A DNA stretch of 64,000 bases from Spirochaetales bacterium Spiro_02. GTDB taxonomy: Bacteria > Spirochaetota > Spirochaetia > Sphaerochaetales > Sphaerochaetaceae. A program made the position numbers and the translations under genes. This document shows, piece after piece, positions 15,669 to 23,443 of this stretch. The number at the start of each line of letters is the position of its first letter. Position 1 is the stretch's first letter. The stretch covers positions 28,007-92,006 of the forward strand of contig LVBD01000008.1 in the NCBI GenBank assembly GCA_001604275.1. Reading direction: 5' to 3'. Under the pieces are notes generated by a model. The model worked only from the letters and a program-made list of their open reading frames with translations. It did not search any database and was not told the origin of the DNA.

Positions 15669-16970
15669 CTACAGACCGGACCCCTCGTCCGGCAGAACGG
15701 AAGGAGAGCCCGCCGCATCCTCGCCTGTCGGATGGTACGGCGCTGCGTTCCCATGGGCTTCCGACGCCGCCAGAGACCGCTTGCCCAACAGCCAGACCCC
15801 CAGCGCCGCAAGCAGCGCTCCCGAACCGACCATGATCCACTGCACCGGAATCCGGTCCGCGAGCGGACCGTAGACCAGCATTCCCGCCGGAGCCACCAGA
15901 TTGCTGATCATGCTCCACAGCGAGAAGACCCGTCCCATGAACATTGGCTCGGTCGTTTCCTGGATCAGGACCGTGGATGCGGTGGCCATCAGCGGCATGA
16001 ACAGTCCCGCGACGACCATCAGGGCGAGATAGAACGTGAAGTTTCCTGCTATCCCCATCAGACCGAACATCAGGCCGAACCACAGCGCGCCGAAGGACAT
16101 CGTCACGATCTTGTTCTTCCATCCGCCCCAGATCGACACGAACGCTCCGCCGGCCAACGTCCCGATCGACCACGACAGCTCGTTGGCAGTTAGTCGCCAG
16201 ACTTCGGAACCGAACGTCCGTTCCACCAGAAGCGGGGTGAGGAAGATCGCCGGAGTGAGCAGCAGGATGTACGCTCCGAAGAACTTGAGCACCGTCGAAA
16301 TGACTGCGTCGCGCTTCACATACAGCATGCCTTCCTTCAGGTCGTGGAACAGTGTCAGGGATGCCTGCTTCCGCTCGTACGGCTGCACCCGCAAAAACAG
16401 CATGATCACGATCGCCAGTATGGCGGTGGTGGCGTCCACGAGCAGCGACCACGTGAACCCGAGTGCCGACAGTATCAGGCCTCCTGCGGCAGGAGCCGCC
16501 AGTGAGATGATCGACTGGAGCGTGCTGGTGATGCCGTTGAACCGCGTCAGCTGTTGCTGCGGGACCATCTGCGGGACGATCGCCTGCACGGCCGGAGACT
16601 GGATTCCCTGGCCCGCGGACCGCACCGTCAGCACCAGATAGACCAGCCACAAGGCCTCGTATCCGCTGAAAAGGAAATAGGCGAGGACCAGCGTGGCCAC
16701 CGCTATGAATAGATCGGACGCTATGATCAGGACCTTGCGGTTGTACCGGTCGGCCCATACTCCTCCCAACGGGGATATGAGCACTTGCGGCAGACAGCTG
16801 CAGAGCACGGAGATCATCATGACCTTGCCGGAGGATGTGCTGAGAGTCAGTTCCCATGTGATGGCGAAGCTGACGAGCATCGAGCCGAACATCGATACGG
16901 TCTGGCTCGCAAGAAACAGGACGGCCGGAAGCAACCATTTCGCTTTCGGCGTTTCTCTGATGGATTTCAA
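15669..16970 (-). CDS. MFS efflux pump, Mef-like (drug:H+ antiporter-3 type)
   Basis: 433 residues with about 12 hydrophobic helices. SPLGGVWADRYNRK is the A-loop motif (G-x3-D-R-x-x-R-K) of MFS exporters. The overall pattern (ASQTVSMFGSMLVSFAITWE at the first helix, loop sequences with QQQLTRFNG) matches the macrolide-efflux MefA-type branch. It would export drugs or metabolites using the proton gradient. Translation starts at TTG 16970, 8 nt after GAGGAG. A six-residue leader ORF with a strong ribosome-binding site sits 149 nt upstream, with intervening inverted repeats, so expression may be controlled by ribosome stalling. The C-terminal 30 residues are hydrophilic and probably disordered. 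Confidence 0.85.
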   Translation of the reverse strand: MKSIRETPKAKWLLPAVLFLASQTVSMFGSMLVSFAITWELTLSTSSGKVMMISVLCSCLPQVLISPLGGVWADRYNRKVLIIASDLFIAVATLVLAYFLFSGYEALWLVYLVLTVRSAGQGIQSPAVQAIVPQMVPQQQLTRFNGITSTLQSIISLAAPAAGGLILSALGFTWSLLVDATTAILAIVIMLFLRVQPYERKQASLTLFHDLKEGMLYVKRDAVISTVLKFFGAYILLLTPAIFLTPLLVERTFGSEVWRLTANELSWSIGTLAGGAFVSIWGGWKNKIVTMSFGALWFGLMFGLMGIAGNFTFYLALMVVAGLFMPLMATASTVLIQETTEPMFMGRVFSLWSMISNLVAPAGMLVYGPLADRIPVQWIMVGSGALLAALGVWLLGKRSLAASEAHGNAAPYHPTGEDAAGSPSVLPDEGSGL

Positions 16971-16987
16971 GGAAGCATCTCCTCATG

Positions 16988-17025
16988 CCGCCTGTCCGGA
17001 ATGAATCGGAACGTACTACAGGCGG
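16988..17025 (-). promoter_or_regulatory. Hairpin next to the efflux pump ribosome-binding site
   Basis: CCGCCTG and CAGGCGG can pair over a 24-nt loop, ending 3 nt before GAGGAG of the pump gene. Upstream in the same leader GTCGCG/CGCGAC and GCCGG/CCGGC offer alternative pairings. The arrangement is what a translational attenuator would need. Confidence 0.4.
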
Positions 17026-17118
17026 AAACGTCGCATCCGTTGTCGCGACGCGACGACGGACAATGCCGGTCTTTGCGGCCGGCGCGGTTACGGCTGGAAC
17101 AGTCGGGCTGTGACGCGA

Positions 17119-17139
17119 CTAGAGGAAACTATAGCGCAT
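17119..17139 (-). CDS. Putative leader peptide MRYSFL
   Basis: ATG CGC TAT AGT TTC CTC TAG on the minus strand, preceded at 6 nt by GGAAGGAG, one of the strongest ribosome-binding sites in the window. It encodes six residues only. It lies upstream of the Mef-like pump, in the same position as the stalling peptides that control macrolide resistance genes (for example the six-residue leader of msrD). A TTGACA lies about 50 nt upstream, but the matching -10 box is weak. Function as a stalling peptide is inferred from position and context, not from a known sequence. Confidence 0.5.
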   Translation of the reverse strand: MRYSFL

Positions 17140-17208
17140 GGTCTCTCCTTCCCGCAGGATACCGTCAGCAGAACATGGAAGAGCGTCGTTTGTCAAGATT
17201 CCCCCCCG

Positions 17209-18453
17209 TCAGGGATCTTCGACGACATCCGACGGCGACATGCCTTTCGCGCCGCCTTCGCGCTTCTGTCGCTTGCCCACCGACGGTACGTATCCGCCCA
17301 TGTTCGTCGCCTTGAGGACCTCGCGGCCCTTGCTGTTGAGCTTCAGGACCACTTTTTCGATCTCCCGTTGTTTCTTGCTGATGTCTTCGAACAGTTCCTC
17401 CTGCATCGGGGCGTCGCCTTTGTACGTCTGGTACAGTCCGACACCAAGCAATCTGATCGGAATTCCCGGCTTCCACTTCGACAGGAGCAGTTCCTTCGCA
17501 AGTTCGTATACCTGTTCCGCGCTGTACAGGGGGAAGGTCGGAGTCTTCTGAACGCTGATCGTCGTAAAGTCGCTGAACCGGATCTTGACGCCCACGGTCC
17601 TGGCCATCACCTGTTCTTCCAGCGATCTGGCGAGAATTTCATGGCTCATCTGCAGCAGGCACTGGGACAGGATATCTTCGTCGCCGATGTCGACGGGGAA
17701 CGTCTGTTCGCTGCTGATCGAATGGCTCTTCGCTTCGCCCGAGTAGATGCCCGGGTCGATGCCGCGGCACACTTTGTACAGGTATTCCCCCTGCGCCTGG
17801 CCGAAGAGCCTCCGCAGGGTGTCCAGCGAGATCTCCCGTAGTTGCGCGGTCGTGGAGACATGGTGTCTGGCAAGCGCGTCGAGGGTGCTCTTGCCGATCC
17901 CCCAGAGTTTTTTCAGGCCTATCGCATCGACGAACTCGGTCTCTCGGCCGGGCGACACCCTGCATAGTCCGTCAGGCTTGCGGTAGTCGCTGGCCAGCTT
18001 CGCGATGAATTTCGACGGGCCGATCCCCACCGATATGGTCAGTTGCGTCTCTTCCTTTACCCGGCGCTTGAGCAGCATCGCCGCATCGCGCGGCAACCCG
18101 TAGAGCCTGCGGGTGCCGGTCATGTCGAGGAACGCTTCGTCGATCGACACCTGCACGATGTCCGGACTGAACTGTTCGAATATCCCCATGATCTGGCGGC
18201 TGACCTTGTGGTATTTTGCCATGTCCCCGTGAACGACGATCGCCTGGGGGCAGAGCCGTAGTGCCTGTGTCATCGGCATGGCCGAATGCACGCCGAACTT
18301 GCGTGCTTCATAGGAGCATGTCGAGGCTACGGATCTGGGGCCCGTTCCGCCGACGATCAGGCATTTGCCCCGGTACTCGGGATGGTCCCGTTGTTCGACC
18401 GCGGCGAAGAAGGCGTCCATGTCGACATGGAAGAAGATCGGTTCCTGGTCCAT
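17209..18453 (-). CDS. dinB: DNA polymerase IV (Y family)
   Basis: 414 residues. FFHVDMDAFFAAVEQRDHPE carries the first catalytic Asp pair region. SIDEAFLDMTG contains the S-x-D-E metal site. KLWGIGKSTLDALARH is the helix-hairpin-helix of the thumb, and the little-finger domain follows to about residue 345. The C-terminal tail (KRQKREGGAKG) is basic. It performs error-prone translesion synthesis. It has AGGAGGA before the start and follows ddl by 9 nt, so it is probably transcribed with murE-ddl rather than from an SOS promoter of its own; no LexA-like box was seen. Confidence 0.95.
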   Translation of the reverse strand: MDQEPIFFHVDMDAFFAAVEQRDHPEYRGKCLIVGGTGPRSVASTCSYEARKFGVHSAMPMTQALRLCPQAIVVHGDMAKYHKVSRQIMGIFEQFSPDIVQVSIDEAFLDMTGTRRLYGLPRDAAMLLKRRVKEETQLTISVGIGPSKFIAKLASDYRKPDGLCRVSPGRETEFVDAIGLKKLWGIGKSTLDALARHHVSTTAQLREISLDTLRRLFGQAQGEYLYKVCRGIDPGIYSGEAKSHSISSEQTFPVDIGDEDILSQCLLQMSHEILARSLEEQVMARTVGVKIRFSDFTTISVQKTPTFPLYSAEQVYELAKELLLSKWKPGIPIRLLGVGLYQTYKGDAPMQEELFEDISKKQREIEKVVLKLNSKGREVLKATNMGGYVPSVGKRQKREGGAKGMSPSDVVEDP

Positions 18454-18462
18454 GGGTTCCTC

Positions 18463-19701
18463 CTACAGCGTATGGTTCAGTCGCTCAAGCCGGTCGAACC
18501 TGTCGATGGCCTCCTGTATGGCAGTCCGTATCATCGTAGGCATGTCGTAGCCTTGGGAAGCTATCAGACGTGGGTAGTGGCTGGTCTTCGTCATGCCAGG
18601 CAGCGTGTTGATCTCGTTGAGGAATATCCGCTGACCGCGCAGTTGTCCAGGTTCCGCATCGGTGTCCTTGACAACGAAGAAGTCCACCCGGGCGTAGCCG
18701 TTGGCTCCTATGGTTCTGAACGCCAAGGTAGCGTAGTCCTTGATCCGTTGCGCCGTCCTCCAGGGAATCGGGGCGGGGATGCGCATCGTGGCGGGCATGT
18801 CGGATCCGTATTTCTGTTCGTACGATAGGAAGCCGCTTTCAGTCTGTCCTGGATTGCATACCATGCCGGGGCCGCCGACCACCAGTCCTTCGTCGGGTGT
18901 CTCCAGGACCGCGCACTCGACTTCTTCCATCGGGGACACGAGCGTTTCTATCAGCACTGTGTCGCATACTGCGGCCGCGGTCGCGATCGCCTGAAGTAGT
19001 TCGCGGCCCGTGCGGTCGAACTCCGACGGGTCGTCGAGGTCCCTGACGATCGTCACACCGACCGAAGAGCCTCCCGCCTCAGGTTTCACGACCACCGATT
19101 CGCCCAGTGTCCCTGCCACGGTCATCCGCAACAGTTCTTCCCTGGTCGCGGTATGGGGGCGGGCGGTGATGGTGCGGTCGATGAAGGATTCGATGAAGCG
19201 GGGCAGCGTGGCGTCGTCGTTGTCGGCAAGCCATGCCATGTCTTCCCTGCGCAACATGATGGACGGTACTACGGGGATTCCGACGGCGGAAAACAGCCGT
19301 TTGGCCATGTCCTTGTGCATGCCGACGGTGCTGCTAGGGGCATCGCAACCCACGCAGGGCAGATGGGCCAGGTCGCAGAGGCCTTGCAGGCGGCCGTCCT
19401 CCCCTTCGGTGCCGTGCGTGACCGGCAGTACGGCGTCGATCGCAAGCCGTCCGTTCGCATCCCACAGTCCGAGTCCGGGCTTGACGTACACGTCGTCGCC
19501 GTCCCTGCGCGTCACGACGCCGGGCAGGCCGTCGTGCGTGTCCGCCGGATCCTGCAGGTGCCAGGTGCCGTCCTTCGCGATGCCGACGCATGTTACGTCG
19601 AAACCGCTTCCGATCAGTGCCTGGAATATGTTCTTCGCCGAATCGACGGATACTTCGTGTTCCGTTGAGCGGCCTCCGTACAGGAGTGCGATGCGGCTCA
19701 T
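18463..19701 (-). CDS. ddl: D-alanine--D-alanine ligase
   Basis: 412-residue ATP-grasp enzyme that joins two D-alanines for the peptidoglycan stem. IALLYGGRSTEHEVSVDSA is the conserved N-terminus. VLPVTHGTEGEDGRLQGL corresponds to the H-G-x-x-G-E-D-G-x-x-Q-G motif. ESVVVKPEAGGSSVGVTI is the ATP-grasp lysine loop, and FLNEINTLPGMTKTSHYP is the metal-binding N-E-x-N-T-x-P-G end. It is longer than the usual 300-370 residues, owing to insertions around residues 150-185. Its start overlaps the murE stop (ATGA). Confidence 0.95.
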   Translation of the reverse strand: MSRIALLYGGRSTEHEVSVDSAKNIFQALIGSGFDVTCVGIAKDGTWHLQDPADTHDGLPGVVTRRDGDDVYVKPGLGLWDANGRLAIDAVLPVTHGTEGEDGRLQGLCDLAHLPCVGCDAPSSTVGMHKDMAKRLFSAVGIPVVPSIMLRREDMAWLADNDDATLPRFIESFIDRTITARPHTATREELLRMTVAGTLGESVVVKPEAGGSSVGVTIVRDLDDPSEFDRTGRELLQAIATAAAVCDTVLIETLVSPMEEVECAVLETPDEGLVVGGPGMVCNPGQTESGFLSYEQKYGSDMPATMRIPAPIPWRTAQRIKDYATLAFRTIGANGYARVDFFVVKDTDAEPGQLRGQRIFLNEINTLPGMTKTSHYPRLIASQGYDMPTMIRTAIQEAIDRFDRLERLNHTL

Positions 19702-21257
19702 AGCTGGCAGTTCTCCTTGCAGGCGGTCAGGCGTGCGAGCTCCTGAGCGATCGTCTGCGTTTCGTCCCAGGGCAGTTTCCGTCCGTTCTCGTATTCGATG
19801 CTCCGTTCATGTCCTTTGCCGAGGAACAGAACGATGTCCCCTTCCCGGGCTTCGGAGAGGGCGTCGGCGATGGCCTGTCTGCGGTCGGCGATCCTATGGA
19901 TCTCCCGCCTGGATGCGAGGCTGGCGGGGATGCCCGCCTCGAGGTCATCGAAGATCGCCTGCGAGGGTTCGTTGCGCGGGTCTTCGTCGGTAAGGTAGAT
20001 GACCGAGCACCACGTGGCCGCCTGCCTGCCCATCGGGGCTCGTTTGCTGGTGTCGCGTTCCCCGGCGGCTCCGAATACGGCGATCAGGCGGGCGGACGGG
20101 GCCATGGCGTGCAGTTCTCCCATCAGGCGGGAGAATGCGTCGGCGGTATGGGCGAAGTCGACGATTACTGTGAATCCGAGGGTGTTCGGTATCATGTTGA
20201 ACCGTCCGGGCACCGGACGGATGTCTTCGATCGCCGGGGCGAGGGTTTCGATCGGTTCGCCGGTCAGCAGGGAGGCGGCCGTCAGCGCTTCGATGGCGTT
20301 GCTCAGGAACACGGGGGAACCGATGGGAAAGCGATAGATCCTTCCTGGGGTTCCGCGGAGGACGAAGGAGCAGCCTTCGAGGGTCTTGTCGAGGATGTCC
20401 GCCCTTATGGCTGTCTGCGCCTGATCTTCTTCGGAACCGATATGGCAGGTGACGACGGTAGCGTGCTCCGGCGCGGCGCCAAGGATCCGTGCGGCGTAGG
20501 GGTTGTCGTCGCAGAGGACGAGGCAACCGTCGTCGGCGATCCTGCGGGCCAGGTTGAGTTTGGCTTCGACGTAGGCGTCCAAGGTCTTGTGGAACTCGAG
20601 GTGCTCGCTGCTGATCGTGGTATAGACGGCGCATGCGTATTCTATGCCGGCCAGCCGGTCGTACTGTTCGCTCAGCGCATGGCTGGTTGTTTCAAGGATC
20701 ACGGTCTTCAGTCCGTTGCGCCGGCAGCGGTCGAGGAACGCCTGGATTTCGAATGCTTCGGGGGTGCTCTGCCGGTAGGGGCTCGGTCCGTGCGTCGATC
20801 CGTCGTCCATTGCCACAGTGCCCAGCAACCCTGCTCGGATCCCCCTGCTTTCCAGCATCTGCCACAAGAAGTCGCAGGTGCTGCTTTTCCCGTCGGTTCC
20901 GGTCACGCCGACGATGCGCATTGCTTTCGACGGATGGTCGAACCATGCTTCGGAGAACCGTGCGAACATCCGTCTGGGGTGGGAAGTGACCAGATACTGC
21001 ACGCCGTCGGTTACTGTGGCAGGTTCCGAAGGGCAGACGACCAGGCGGGCTCCGAGCTCGATGGCTTGGTCGATATAGCGTTGTCCGTCGGTATGGATGC
21101 CGTCGAAGGCGAAGAACGCGCAGCCGTCGCGGCAGGTCCGTGAGTCGTAGGTGAGTGTGGACAGTTCGTAATCGACGCTCCCCGCCTCGATGTCGGTGGG
21201 GAGCAGCCGGTCCGCGGGGCCGGCGAGCAGGGAGCAGAGTTCCGCTAGTCGTCTCAT
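19698..21257 (-). CDS. murE: UDP-N-acetylmuramyl-tripeptide synthetase (MurE)
   Basis: 519 residues. VGVTGTDGKSSTCDFLW is the P-loop, ETTSHALSEQYDRLAGIEY is the MurE signature, and VDFAHTADAFSRLM and FGAAGERDTSKRAPMG belong to the C-terminal domain. The amino-acid-selecting loop reads LTDEDPRNEPSQAI, where diaminopimelate enzymes have DNPR, so the third residue may be ornithine or lysine (treponemes use ornithine) rather than diaminopimelate. The ATG at 21257 is preferred because the fold begins there. It has only a weak GGA site and sits 6 nt after a -10 box, so the mRNA may be leaderless. Confidence 0.92.
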   Translation of the reverse strand: MRRLAELCSLLAGPADRLLPTDIEAGSVDYELSTLTYDSRTCRDGCAFFAFDGIHTDGQRYIDQAIELGARLVVCPSEPATVTDGVQYLVTSHPRRMFARFSEAWFDHPSKAMRIVGVTGTDGKSSTCDFLWQMLESRGIRAGLLGTVAMDDGSTHGPSPYRQSTPEAFEIQAFLDRCRRNGLKTVILETTSHALSEQYDRLAGIEYACAVYTTISSEHLEFHKTLDAYVEAKLNLARRIADDGCLVLCDDNPYAARILGAAPEHATVVTCHIGSEEDQAQTAIRADILDKTLEGCSFVLRGTPGRIYRFPIGSPVFLSNAIEALTAASLLTGEPIETLAPAIEDIRPVPGRFNMIPNTLGFTVIVDFAHTADAFSRLMGELHAMAPSARLIAVFGAAGERDTSKRAPMGRQAATWCSVIYLTDEDPRNEPSQAIFDDLEAGIPASLASRREIHRIADRRQAIADALSEAREGDIVLFLGKGHERSIEYENGRKLPWDETQTIAQELARLTACKENCQL

Positions 21258-21263
21258 ACGTCC

Positions 21264-21292
21264 ATCGTAGCAAGATTCCGGCGACCGCGCAA
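21264..21292 (-). promoter_or_regulatory. Promoter of murE-ddl-dinB
   Basis: On the minus strand TTGCGC (21287-21292), 17 nt and TACGAT (21264-21269), ending 6 nt before the murE ATG. If used, transcription starts about at the start codon. Confidence 0.45.
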
Positions 21293-21493
21293 TCGGGATC
21301 GTACGCGATCTCGTCATGGTCGATACCAGTCGGGGAGAGTCCCGATTCCTTTACCGGCGGATCATGTCTGCGCTTCCGGCGTCTTTTCCCGAAGGCGCGA
21401 CCCTGCATTCCCCCCCCCCTTGTCGAAAAATGCCGGAATGGGATGGCGGACCTCGGCTTTTTTTGCTATGCTGAATGCGGAGTCTACTGCGAC

Positions 21494-21751
21494 ATGAGCG
21501 AGAAAAACATCACATACAGACCATCGGGGATCTGCGCGACGAGCATCTCCGTTTCCATAGATGAGAAAGGTATCGTGACGGGCGTGGAGTTCGTCAGAGG
21601 GTGCGATGGCAACCACAAGGGTCTGGCGGCCCTGTGCGTCGGACAGCCTGCATCCGAGGTCAAGGACAAGCTGGCGGGCATCACCTGCGGGCGGCGCGAC
21701 ACTTCCTGTCCTGACCAGCTGGCGAAGGCGATCGGGAAACTGCTGGCGTGA
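21494..21751 (+). CDS. TSCPD-domain protein
   Basis: 85 residues made up of one TSCPD domain: ITYRPSGICATSISVSIDE, FVRGCDGNHKGLAALCVGQP and GITCGRRDTSCPDQLAKAIG. The last part contains the T-S-C-P-D core that names the family. The domain is also found at the C-terminus of B12-dependent ribonucleotide reductases. The free-standing version has conserved cysteines, but no established reaction that I know. It starts at ATG 21494 with GGAG upstream and has a likely -10 (TATGCT) about 25 nt before. It is 23 nt before the outer-membrane protein gene. Confidence 0.85.
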   Translation: MSEKNITYRPSGICATSISVSIDEKGIVTGVEFVRGCDGNHKGLAALCVGQPASEVKDKLAGITCGRRDTSCPDQLAKAIGKLLA

Positions 21752-21774
21752 ACGACTCCGCGGGGAGGGAAGGA

Positions 21775-22875
21775 ATGAAAAGACGACGGATACAGCGAAC
21801 CGGAGCTCTGGTCTGCGCGATCCTGCTTTTCGCAGCGTCTTCCCCGCATGCATCGGCGTTGCCCGACGCAGGTTCGGTCCGTTCGAAGGGAATGGGGCTG
21901 GTCGGTGTGTCGCTTTCGGAGACCCATGCCTCCATGACATCCAATCCGGCGGCCCTCTACTTCCGCGGGCTGGAGAAAGATTCCAGTTTCTACGCCTCCG
22001 TCAGCTTCGGCGACGCCGTCGTTCCGGCCGCCATGCAGGCTGGGGAACCCGTGGCGCTGATGCAGCAGTCGGAATTCGGCTTCGACCTTTCCTTTTCCGG
22101 TCGGAACCTCGGTCTCACCATCCAGCTGGACAATCGTCTCTCAAACCGGACGATCGACGGAACCTCCGCCACGTATGACGCATATTACCATTCCTTGATC
22201 CAGCTGGATTTCGCATTCGGCTTCAGGAACCTCGGCATCGGCGCCTTCCTGCGCGGTGGCAACCGATCGGTACGTGAGAACATCACGATTTCTGAACAGA
22301 ATCCGTTCTTCGGCTATCTGACCCAAACCTTGCTCGAACGCTACGTTCCTGTCGAGAATTCCGACTTCTTCAACATCGGGCTAGGCATCCAGCTGAACAA
22401 CGACTGGGTCAGCATGGGGCTGTGCACCGAAAGCCTCGTGTCCTCCAGTGGTGCCGACACAGCGGTCCTGTCGGGCACGGGAGTGTTCGACACGCTGACC
22501 TGCGGCGTCTCCTTCAAGACCCCCACCTATACCCGCGACAACCAGCTGAGCATGCTCGTGTTCCAGTGCGCCGGCGACTTCTACCATCTCGGCGACGACG
22601 ATACCCGCGAGCTTCGCCTCGGTGCGGAACTGACTGTCCAGCTGTACCCCGACTGGTCAGTATACCTGCGTACCGGCTATGTCGAACAGAAGGCGAGTCT
22701 TGAGAAGATGTTCTCGTTTTCGGCCGCCGACGCCCTCCAGACGTTCGGCTTGGGTGCCGGCCTGGAGAACTTCAGCGTCGACCTGTTCTGCCAAATCCCC
22801 GTGTCATGGTATCTAGGCGAAACGAGCGACGCAGACTCCGTCCTGTGGTCCCTTGCGCTGAGCTTCTCCATGTAG
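21775..22875 (+). CDS. Outer-membrane beta-barrel protein
   Basis: 366 residues. An N-terminal signal peptide (KRRRIQRTGALVCAILLFAA, cleavage likely after SALP or HASA) is followed by GMGLVGVSLSETHASMTSNPA, which resembles the start of UPF0164/FadL-like barrels of spirochaetes. The rest alternates polar and hydrophobic residues in strand-length units and ends in LSLALSFSM, with a terminal aromatic near the C-terminus as barrels have. The start at 21775 follows GGGAGGGAAGGA. It is probably an outer-membrane porin-like protein; a substrate is unknown. Confidence 0.7.
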   Translation: MKRRRIQRTGALVCAILLFAASSPHASALPDAGSVRSKGMGLVGVSLSETHASMTSNPAALYFRGLEKDSSFYASVSFGDAVVPAAMQAGEPVALMQQSEFGFDLSFSGRNLGLTIQLDNRLSNRTIDGTSATYDAYYHSLIQLDFAFGFRNLGIGAFLRGGNRSVRENITISEQNPFFGYLTQTLLERYVPVENSDFFNIGLGIQLNNDWVSMGLCTESLVSSSGADTAVLSGTGVFDTLTCGVSFKTPTYTRDNQLSMLVFQCAGDFYHLGDDDTRELRLGAELTVQLYPDWSVYLRTGYVEQKASLEKMFSFSAADALQTFGLGAGLENFSVDLFCQIPVSWYLGETSDADSVLWSLALSFSM

Positions 22876-22910
22876 CGGATCCTTCCTCGGTGCATACTGC
22901 CGGCGACTCC

Positions 22911-22939
22911 TTGACATAGCCGATGTACGCAAGTATAGT
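22911..22939 (+). promoter_or_regulatory. Strong promoter of the zinc-ribbon gene
   Basis: Consensus TTGACA (22911-22916), 17 nt and TATAGT (22934-22939), 40 nt before the start codon. Confidence 0.75.
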
Positions 22940-22978
22940 CATACGGTAGCGTTTTATACCAAGCAAGGAGTTACACAT

Positions 22979-23146
22979 ATGGCCAAGGCACATAGAGGGA
23001 CCGGAATCCGGAAGGAGAAGAATCATGGGCGCGGCGATTGCCCGGTGTGCAAGCGCACCGGAATCAAGGTGCTCTACGAAGCGGAGTTCGACGGCGAGAA
23101 GAAGAAGATCTGTAAGCAGTGCAGTGCGAAGATCAAGAACGCCTGA
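22979..23146 (+). CDS. 55-residue zinc-ribbon protein
   Basis: MAKAHRGTGIRKEKNHGRGD then CPVC, a 20-odd residue spacer and CKQC, ending KIKNA. Two CxxC knuckles around a basic core look like a small zinc ribbon, comparable in size and charge to ribosomal or RNA-binding zinc-ribbon proteins. I do not recognise a named family. AAGGAG (22965-22970) lies 8 nt upstream. It stands alone, between a near-consensus promoter and a clear terminator, so it is probably strongly expressed. Confidence 0.75.
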   Translation: MAKAHRGTGIRKEKNHGRGDCPVCKRTGIKVLYEAEFDGEKKKICKQCSAKIKNA

Positions 23147-23166
23147 GGCGATCTGCGTTCCGTTGA

Positions 23167-23195
23167 AAAGGCTGTCCTTTCGGCAGTCTTTTTTT
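23167..23195 (+). terminator. Terminator of the zinc-ribbon gene
   Basis: AAGGCTGTCC and GGCAGTCTT form a stem around TTTC and run into TTTTTTT. It lies 20 nt after the stop codon. Confidence 0.75.
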
Positions 23196-23212
23196 GTGCC
23201 CGGAGAAATGAT

Positions 23213-23329
23213 CGGAGGGTGTTCATGCCATGAGCCCCTTCCTGGACGTCCTGTAGGACGATGGAACATCCCTCCGGAAGCCTTGATGGAAAAAATGTAG
23301 GCGCCGTCGCGTTTCCTCCTGGTGGCGCC
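23213..23329. other. Structured intergenic region before murC
   Basis: CGGAGGGTGTTC (23213-23224) pairs with GAACATCCCTCCG (23264-23276): twelve pairs with one bulged base. Inside the loop, CGTCC-TGTA-GGACG (23247-23260) forms a second stem. A further GGCGCC/GGCGCC pairing spans 23300-23329. There is no T-run after it. It could be a cis-acting leader of murC, a small RNA, or only a repeat element. No gene fits in this gap. Confidence 0.4.
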
Positions 23330-23443
23330 ACGTTCAGCATTTGCATCAGGCTCTGAAAAACTCGTAGCAGATCATGATCCGCGACTTTCTCCTTGCATGC
23401 TACATGCTGTATACTGATTCCGTTGCACGTACGGAGGCTCGCG

